Source: Plantago ovata
Lineage: Eukaryota; Streptophyta; Magnoliopsida; Lamiales; Plantaginaceae
DNA length: 64,000 bases
Reading direction: 5' to 3'
Assembly (NCBI GenBank): GCA_028274465.1
Contig: CM051457.1
Coordinates: forward strand, 72,204,496-72,268,495
Both the position numbers and the translations under genes were made by a program. The notes beneath the pieces are model-generated. The model was not told where the DNA came from. It searched no databases and saw nothing but the letters and a program-made list of their open reading frames with translations. Below, in pieces: positions 56,580 through 64,000 of this stretch (position 1 is the stretch's first letter; every line of letters begins with the position of its first letter).

Positions 56580-58271
56580 TGTTAGGAAACTTGTAATTTT
56601 GATGAGCAATTAACCATGCTAAATTAAGAACAGTCCAGTAACTAGTACTCTTAAGGTCCATAGGATTTTAGAATTTTTAAAGGACATTGTAAAAGAGGAA
56701 CGTTTGCTGATGACTTAGATAGGTGTTAGATAAGTTTTTATCTTGGTGGATGACGTACTTTAATTTCTGTGAAGAAATTAATTTATTGACACTTTAGCGT
56801 ATGATGTATTTTATTTTCTGAAAAGAAAATATCTTATTGATGCTTAGCTTTGATGTAACTTATTTTTCTGAAAAGAAAATGACCTATTGAAGCATTTGCT
56901 GAAGATGTATTTTGTTTATTACAAACAAATTATTGAAGCAAATAAGAAACCGGTCAGAATCTTGAAGACTTTTGAAGATCTGAAGACTTGAAGACTTGAA
57001 GACTTGAAGATTGCTGAAGACTGGTAAGGCACGTGTTGCTCAGAAAGTGAAATTTTCAGCAACAGCATTGCATAAGTGAAAATCTGAAAGACAGAGTAGG
57101 TTGTGCTTGCTGAAACTGAGAATAAACACTTGCTGATAAACACATGTGACCTCTTGCTGAATGTACTTGATTTTGCGCTCCAATATTACTGTTTGAATTC
57201 TATTCAAAGGTGCATTTAATGCAAAGCTTACACACGAAGGACATGAAGACTAGAAGACAAACAAAGGTTGCTGCTGAAAGTACAAAAGCAAGATAGTGAC
57301 ATGTTAAGGAACAAAAGCCTTAGGATTTGAAATTGAAACGGCTCCTTACTTGCACTATAAATAGAGGTCATCCGGCAAAGAGTTGAAGTGTGTCAACAAC
57401 GTGATCAAACTCTCACTTGTGCTTAAAATTCACAAACCTTCAAACACTCTTACTGCCATTGATCCGTTCCAAGACTTAAAGCTTGAAAAAGCTACTTGTG
57501 AAGAAGTAGAACAAACTCGGCTAAGAAATTAGTTAAGTATTCTTTCTTTCGAACAAGAACAAGTCTTGACACCAGAAACAATCAAACTTGTTTACTGCAA
57601 AGTATTCCAAGTTGTGTTTCTTAGATTACTTGTTGTAACTGAATAAGTTATAATTAAGTTATCTCACCCCAAAACTCTCTAACTGAAAATACACCCTTTC
57701 AGGCGTGATATTCAGGGGGAACTTAATTGAGCAAGTTTTTGCTGATTAAAAGTACCAAGTTTGGTGGAGAACAAGGTTAAGTTCTCTAGTTTAGGTTGGA
57801 GACAAAGCAAGTGTGCTTTGGTTTCTGTTGAATCGCTTTAGATAGGAGATTGTAAGGAACCTCAATCATATCTTAGTGGATTCAGTCCTAGAAAGGATAA
57901 AGTGGATTAGTTGGGAGATTACGCCACTCTCAGATACCACTCTAAAAGCGTTTGTGTGATTTACTTACTGCATTTAGCTTTCAGCAAATTTATATCTGTC
58001 TGTACACAGTCACTCACATCACTTGCTGAAACACTCTACTTGCTGAAAAAGCACTTATCGTTTCAAAGACTTCCGCTCTCTGATTTTAAGTATCAGCAAA
58101 CCAAGCTACTGTAAAGTAACTTACGCTTGCTGAGAAAGTTAAGTATCAGCAACCTCATTACTGAAAAGTAATAAGTACTTGCTGAGAAAGTTTTAAACGA
58201 CAAAAGTTTGAAAAGACTATTCACCCCCCCCCCCCCCTCTAGTCTTTTCTTGTTGTTTAAAGGGACCAACA
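56580..58271 (+). repeat. 3' LTR of element D
   Basis: 1692 bp, TGTTAGG...CCAACA. It contains a run of about 14 C at 58224-58237 and many TTGCTGA motifs. A degenerate, truncated copy is at 18716-19184. Confidence 0.9.
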
Positions 58272-59156
58272 CCTTACACTTCAGAAAGAGAAAACTTACC
58301 TTATTAACAACATTCAGACAATGACATAAAAAAATGGACTACTCATTAACAAACATGAAACATTTTTGCAGCATAATATCATTCGATACATATATTAGAT
58401 AAATATGTACAAACATGTACTAATCATTAACAAACCTGAAAAATTTCCACATCATAACATCATTCGATACACATATCCAATAAATATGCAGAAACATGTA
58501 ATAATAATGCACTAAATCATATCAAATATGAACTATTATTCTTCAGAATTCAATTGACAAAAACATGAACTATCTAACAAAAATAATGAATAATTCTAGA
58601 GAAATGTACCTTGTTGTTCTTCAACACCAGGATTATCCACATCCATTGGTTCTACAACGTGTTGTTCATAAGTAATGATCTATGTCATTGCTGATTCCAT
58701 TGATTTGATCTCAAAAACCACAAAATCGAATAAAAAAAAAAAAGCAAATCTATCTTCGAATATGGCGGAAGATGGAGATCGGCGATTTGAGATGATCGGT
58801 TTCAGCTGGATGATGTCGAAAACACGTCGTGATGATGAATCGATCGCCGATTTACTGGTTTTCTTTTGTCGATCGTTTTGGAGAAGAGAGAGAAAAAAGC
58901 GAGATCTGATTTTTGCACGCTCAACTGTTTGTTTCTGCGTGTTTTCTTATAACCCGGTTTTGGGTTAACCGGGTTATAAAGATCCGAAACTTAGATACTT
59001 GACCCGCGAGTTTCTTATTATGGGTTGTGTCTCTCGGTCTCTCAATATAGCGCGTCTCTCGCAAGACGGGCTCATCAATATATCACAATATTTAACTTTT
59101 CTTCTATTTTCTGTACCCAAAATCAAATGGTGCAACTGTTATCTGGGACGGAAGAG

Positions 59157-60729
59157 TATGTCCACATCTCCAATAACGCATGATTAGAATATAATATAAC
59201 GAGGTAATCCCTTCGACTGTGGACAAAAGTCACATATTCTATTGGTCACAAGCAAATGCCTCATTTTTTAGAATTCGTAGACTCTTTTTTTTTTTAATTT
59301 CTTTTATCTTTTTGAAATGCTCTATAATTAACTACTCGTATCATACTATACTCGTATCATACTACAGAGCATATTATACCATTCTTGAGGAGTGATACAG
59401 GTACATGCACAGGCCGCCATGGACAGGTACATGCACACTAAATGCTACGTAGTAGTACTAATTTACAAACATCACAGAATCAATAGACACACTCGAGTAG
59501 ATCGTATAACTAACTACTTTCAATCAGATAAATTAGTCAAAAAATGAAGCTTGATCGAGCTCGAGATCGAGTTGGAGCCGTCTAACTACCGTTCTGGCGC
59601 AAACAAAAAGGAATGAATGTTAGGACACAATGGAATGAGAAAGCTTTTGCTAATTCGACTATTTCGTTCATCCGCGGTAAAAAAAGGTAGTGTCTTGATG
59701 TTGGTTGTGGGCTTAAACTGGTTTAGACCTGTGTAGCAGCTGGGTTTATCATTTTCTCTTGGTACTCTGAATAAAGTTTTGGCTGTTCCAAAGAAAATAA
59801 AATAAAACCAACGAATAGAAACCATGTTACTAGCAGTTCAACTCAAAGAGTCATTGCAGGAGTATAAATGTTGTTAATTAATTAAATAAATATGTAATAT
59901 AAATGTAAAATTACAATGATTGATAATAAAAGTCTCATAAGAGACCGTCTCTATTTAATTTGAGGAGAGACCGGACCTTTTTGCAATTAACAACAAAATT
60001 AAACAAAACTCGATGGTAAAAGTATAATTTATCATAAATAGAGGGTCCTTTTAGCAATTCAACATATATAATTCCCTAAATCAATTCAACAACTAATTCT
60101 TCTTCACAGTTCGTTCATCAATATCCTATGGCGGAGGGGCAATCGATCGATCTATGAGGAAGCACCGCCGTGCGCCGCCAACGACAACTAGCTAGTTGAT
60201 TTCAATCATGGCGGACAATAATCGTCAACAGCCCTACATGAGTTTTCGCTTCTTCCATGTCGTGGTGGTCTTGCGGCGGGAATGGTGGTGGATGGTGGAG
60301 GATTTTGCGTAGGGGAACGAATTGAAATCAGGTTCGTTCAATAAGCTTGTGGTTGTTGAATGTATATTATATGTACTATGTATGTCCTGTTTGTGTCAAT
60401 AAGCTTGTGATTGAAGTAGTAGTGTGAAAAGGGTTTGACTTTTGGGGATAAGATGAATTAATGAATTGGTCTTATCTTGACTTTAATTCAAGTTGGTGAC
60501 TAGTAGTAGTAGTATTAAAGTTTCTCCCGGTGGCCGAGTTCTCTTTTTTCATTGAGTTTCTTGGATGGAGTTTTGAAGGTATTTTGTTGAATTGCAAGTT
60601 TTTCTTTAGGATTATAATTAAAAGTGCTATGGTTATAAATTTATGAGAATTGATGTTGTTGTGGTTGTTTGCATATGGATTTATGTATATATGTGCTTGA
60701 ATCGAAGTTTGTTGGTGATAGATGTTAGA
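59157..60729. other. Unclassified AT-rich stretch, possible outer part of the next inverted-repeat element
   Basis: Short direct repeats lie at 59335-59365 (ACTCGTATCATACTA twice) and 59399-59435 (CAGGTACATGCAC twice). TCTCATAAGAGACCGTCTCT at 59933-59952 looks like a MULE-type end. A plant-like leader and short ATG frames (60128-60300) may be gene fragments, none recognised. Confidence 0.35.
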
Positions 60730-63010
60730 TTTGGAATCTAGATGTATATTTATGTAAATCTCATGAAAAAAAATATGTTATGCGATATTTGCCATGTTCC
60801 CAACAATATCGCCCATGTTCTCACCAATATTGTCCATGTTCTGACCAATATGCTCACTGTTTTAAACTGGTTTTCTGAGAAATTGACCTATGCGATATGC
60901 ACTATGTTCTCAACAATATAACCCATGTTCTCAACAATATTTCCAATGTTCTTATCAATATATACTATTATGTTTCTTATACTATGTCATATCATTTTGT
61001 TTGATATGTCTCATGTTCTTATTTTTGAATTTTAGTGTATGTTGATACTGTTCGGATTATGGTCCATTTTTTAAAATTATTACCTATGTTCTTTACAATA
61101 TTGCTTATGTTTTGTGTTTTTGTTTTTGTAGATGATGTGCAACATAAGAAAAATAGGTGAAATAAGGAGGAATTGATGAAGGTGATGAAGATTGGACTTT
61201 AAAGACAAAATAAAGAGAGTAGAGTAGAGAGATAGACATATTTTGACCCATTTAATTTTCTTGATGTTTTATCTTTGTATTCTTTGTAGAGTGATATAAT
61301 TTGTTAAAGTTTGTAACTTTTTTTAATTGTGGTGTGGAAGACATTTCTTTAGAACACGTGTCTTTTCATGAACATCATAGATTGTAAGTTGCAGAACGTT
61401 GGATATATCATTTTTTTTTTTTTTGTTTTAATATTTTTGGTAATATTACCTATGTTTCTATGGAAATCTCCCATGTTCTTTTCTGTTTTCCTTTTTATCG
61501 TGTCTTTTTTGCAATTGGATGTTACATCATGAGAACATAGTGTTTATTGTGTAGAACATAGAGCATATACCTGAGAACATAGATGATACATCATGTTTTT
61601 TCTATTCTTTATTGCAATTATAACCTATGTTCCTGAGAATATCTCCCATGTTCATGAAAATATTACCCATGTTTCTCGTAATTATTACCCATGAACTTAC
61701 AATTTTTTGGTAATAATCATGAAAATAATACTCATGTTGATTTTCAAAACAAACGTTTATTGTTATTGTATAAGTGACATGTTCTATGTTTTTTCAAATA
61801 CAACCCATGTTTATGAGAATATCACTCATGTTCTCAAACTAGGTCATAGAAATATAGTAAAATACATTTTAGAATTGTCAAATGGAGCATATGAAACAGC
61901 TTTAAGTTTGAAAATTGTTCAAAGCATTACAAATTAATCATAACAAGTATATTTGTCTGGAGGTGCCACCAACTTTGTGGTTTTCTTCGTTTTACTCTCA
62001 AATTTGGTCTTCAGTCTTTGTTTTTTCCTCCCTTTTGCGTTCGTAAAGGCTGGATCTAGGACAAAAGTTGATGCGGCAGTAGTCGTATTACTCATCAAAT
62101 CTTCATGGGGCATGTAGTGATTAGTGAACATGGACCTTTTTGGTGAGAACATGGGGCATGTAGTGCAGAACATGGAAAATATAGCTGAGAACATGACATT
62201 ATTGCATAGGTTAATATTTACACGCTTTATGTGAGTAAAACAGAGCATTGATGTGAGATTATGTCATATGTTGGTGAGAACATCAGGAATATTGTTGACA
62301 AAATAGAAAATACTGCATTGATTATTTTTTCATGCTTTAGGTGCATAAAACCGTGCATATGGTACATATTGATAAAGACATAGGAAATATTGTTGATAAC
62401 ATAGGGACTATTGCATAGATAGATATTCCATACTTTCAATGAATAAAACAAAACATACTGATGAGAACACGGATAATATTGTTGAAAACATAGGTTATAT
62501 TACGGAGAACATAGTGCATATCACATATGTCAATTTTTCATAAATTTGTTAAACATGGACAATATCAGTGAGAACATGGACTATATTGTTGAGATCATGG
62601 CAGATATCCATGATGTAAATTTTCATGAGATTTACATAAAACAAAGGGCAGCATTCATGTGAAATTCTGGTATATATCGTTGAGAATATAGGAAATTCTA
62701 GTGGCAACAGAGAAACTACTCCATTGATCAATATTTCATGGTTCCAATGAATAAAAGTGAATATCAGTGAGAACATAGACAATACTGTTGAGAACATGGG
62801 TTGTATTGCTGATAACATAGTGAATATCGCAAAGGTTAATTCTTCATGAAATTAGTTAAAAAAAAAAAAACAGATTATTAGACAACAGTGAGCATATTGG
62901 TGAAAACATGGACAATATTGGTGAGAACATAGGACATATTGCTGAGAACATAGTGAATATCGCAGACATCAATTTTTCATGAATTCTACATAAATCTAGA
63001 TGTAGATGCC
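60730..63010. mobile_element. Long inverted-repeat (foldback-like) element with 21-bp repeat arms
   Basis: The left arm (clear over 60730-60990) and the complement of the right arm (63010-62750) match in order: TCTAGATGTA..TTTATGTA, CATGAAAAA, GCGATAT, then repeats of the form CCATGTTCTCAACAATATT with a 21-bp period, then CTCACTGTT and a second repeat block. The right half carries the same repeats in the opposite orientation (GAGAACATGG...AATATTG). The centre is at about 61880-62110. The architecture fits a foldback or MULE-type element. Outer limits are not determined. Confidence 0.65.
61934..62110 (-). pseudogene. FAR1/MULE-like protein remnant
   Basis: In the centre of the inverted repeat a minus-strand frame reads 'FVLDPAFTNAKGRKKQRLKT', then 'ESKTKKT' and an end with 'YTC'. 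The DP..(x)KGR(x)K(x)RLK pattern resembles the C-terminal segment of FAR1/FRS proteins, which derive from MULE transposases. The evidence is a single short motif. Confidence 0.4.
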
Positions 63011-63296
63011 GAGTTTGACATTTATCGTCACCAGAACACGTATATCATCACCACGAACATGTGTAGAAGTCGAATCTAAGATATACCATCAACAAACATC
63101 GATTCAAACTCAAATCTACATAGATCTAGATGAAAACAACTACAAAACGTGGATTTAAACATATACCTAGCATATTCTATGTCAAATCTAGATGCAAACA
63201 ACTCCAAAAATGTTGATCTAGCATAGTCTATATTAAATCGGTGGATCTCCAAGCTAATAGATGATAAAACCATGAAATTCATGAACATGAACATTA

Positions 63297-63500
63297 CCTT
63301 TGTTTGTAGGATGACGTTGATTGGTGGTGGAACGACGGCGACCGGTGGTGGTACGGCGAAGGCAACGATGAAGATGAGGATGACGAAGATGATGATGATG
63401 ACGAAAACGGCGATGATCATCGGTGATGTTGCCGGCGTTTTGCCGTTGTTAGGTTTCTCTCTCTATGATCGACATTTTCTCTCTCTAAGATCGATGTTGA
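63297..63500 (-). other. Possible captured first exon at the right side of the element
   Basis: The minus strand shows a CT-rich leader, an ATG (63418-63420) followed by hydrophobic residues, then Pro/Val-rich 'VPPPVAVVPPPINV', and a GT-like donor near 63299. Low complexity (CATCAT and CGTCAT runs), so coding is doubtful. Confidence 0.2.
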
Positions 63501-63628
63501 AGACGATCTGATTGTGTGTGTCGTTATTTTCTGTGTTTAATATAGTTTATATAGGATCCATATCCATGATCCGGTTTTTTGACCCTAGTTGCTTGCTTTT
63601 GGGGTGTTTTTAAAAACTAGTAGTTGTT

Positions 63629-64000
63629 CACTACTAAAAAACCAACTCTATTCTTACAACCAAATTATGACAGGGAACAATGTTGTTATATTAACATTTT
63701 AATTATAACAGCAAAAGTACAAATATGACAGTGAACTGTTACAATGAGCATATCGGTCAACACAAAAATAAAATATTGAGAATTGAAGGTTATCATCACA
63801 GCCAATTGTTGGAAAAGATTTTTGTATTATTTTAGTAAATGTGAATTGCACTATCGTTACAGATGATTGTCATAATTTCTTTACCCAGCCACACACGTGT
63901 CCTCCAAAAACATTTGTGACAAATAGTTGTTAATTTTTTTACATAATAGTTGTTATAAAATATAACCATGACTTTTTTTTTTAAATTCACATTGTACCTC
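63629..64000 (+). mobile_element. Probable CACTA element, left end, truncated by window end
   Basis: CACTACTAAAAAACCAACTC begins here and is followed by dispersed sub-terminal motifs (ACAG...GTTAC, TAGTTGTTA in both orientations). This resembles other CACTA ends. The right end and duplication cannot be seen. Confidence 0.5.

Larger units (their letters stand above)
52452..58271 (+). mobile_element. Non-autonomous LTR retrotransposon D with a novel ORF
   Basis: Starts TGTTAGGAAAC (52452) and ends GGACCAACA (58271), flanked by CCTTA (52447-52451 and 58272-58276). The right LTR is 56580-58271 (1692 bp), preceded by the polypurine tract AAAAAGGGGGAAATT. Only 143 bp of the left LTR are present before the assembly gap. 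The interior encodes no protease, RT, RNase H or integrase, only an acidic, coiled-coil-rich protein. It sits in the right arm of the MULE-like element. The lineage cannot be assigned because the primer site lies in the gap. Confidence 0.88.
47780..59072. mobile_element. MULE-like element with long inverted-repeat arms
   Basis: Termini align as inverted repeats (left AGAC...GAGAGACATTGAGAGACAT; complement of right AGCC...ATTGAGAGACCGAGAGACA). Flanks TATCAATAT (47771-47779) and CATCAATAT (59073-59081) agree at 8 of 9 bases, the duplication length of Mutator-like elements. Arms stay homologous well inside: 49245-49350 on plus matches the minus strand of 58330-58272 continued at 52451-52375, and the jump is LTR element D. 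No MURA-type transposase was recognised. Confidence 0.6.
46780..59156. mobile_element. Mariner/Stowaway-like element split by a large insertion
   Basis: Left end CTCCCCCGTCCCAGAACAGT then TGCACCATTT. The complement of the right end is CTCTTCCGTCCCAGATAACA then GTTGCACCATTT. TA flanks both ends (46778-46779 and 59157-59158). The CTCCCTCCGTCCC-type end with a TA target is characteristic of plant Tc1/mariner-like elements. The native element would be only about 1.1 kb. The rest is the insertion at 47780-59072. No transposase DDD frame was recognised. Confidence 0.6.

Noticed and set aside
58224..58237. Poly-C run as a functional element
   Set aside because: It may be a slippage tract or assembly error in the LTR, with no support for a function.
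63272..63511. Plus-strand Met/Lys/Thr-rich 79-codon frame
   Set aside because: It is generated by ATGATGATGACGA repeats. The opposite frame is equally low in complexity.
1..64000. Bacterial-type systems: operons, phage, defence or CRISPR loci
   Set aside because: No ribosome-binding spacing, operon layout or prokaryotic protein families are visible. All signals are plant nuclear.

Overview
The window is nuclear DNA from a flowering plant, probably a eudicot. Nearly all of it is nested transposable elements, and I see no intact host gene. This follows from long LTRs with plant-type primer binding sites (initiator tRNA-Met and tRNA-Asp), Ty1/copia and chromovirus polyproteins, Helitron Rep/helicase remnants, CACTA ends with sub-terminal repeats, TIR elements holding pieces of host-like genes, and GT-AG introns. 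Two runs of exactly 100 N (11879-11978 and 52595-52694) are assembly gaps, so order across them is less certain.

Layout. 1-3761: 5' half of a minus-strand Athila/Tat-like LTR element (A), cut by the window start. 3762-10625: plus-strand copia element (leader, gag-pol with three in-frame stops, 3' LTR). 10626-11827: LTR plus primer site of a second Athila/Tat-like element (B). 11979-18715: decayed minus-strand copia of the same family. 18716-19184: LTR fragment of family D. 19185-21276: 3' part of Helitron A, ending in a hairpin and CTAG. 22915-45995: the split Rep-helicase gene of Helitron B. A chromovirus (23746-41837, target duplication TTATC) lies in one of its introns and a CACTA element (42359-44731, duplication ACG) in an exon. 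The chromovirus itself holds a non-autonomous Athila/Tat-like element C (26652-33953, duplication GGGTT), a TIR element with gene fragments (37956-40140) and a miniature TRIM retrotransposon (40522-41074, duplication GATAT). 46780-59156: a mariner/Stowaway-like element split by a MULE-like long-inverted-repeat element (47780-59072), which is itself split by LTR element D (52452-58271, duplication CCTTA). 59157-63628: a second long-inverted-repeat element with 21-bp repeats and a FAR1-like remnant. 63629-64000: probable start of another CACTA element.

All coding regions seen are mobile-element genes, and most are broken by stops, frameshifts or deletions. Autonomous-type polyproteins are the copia and chromovirus ones. 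C and D carry LTRs but no reverse transcriptase, so they must have used proteins from other elements. The least ordinary signals are a family of short palindromes of form GCG-NNN-CGC just upstream of LTR TATA boxes, a repeated 22-nt hairpin next to polypurine-like tracts, a retrotransposon ORF split by three 71-74 nt introns, and two long-inverted-repeat elements whose arms are built from short repeats.
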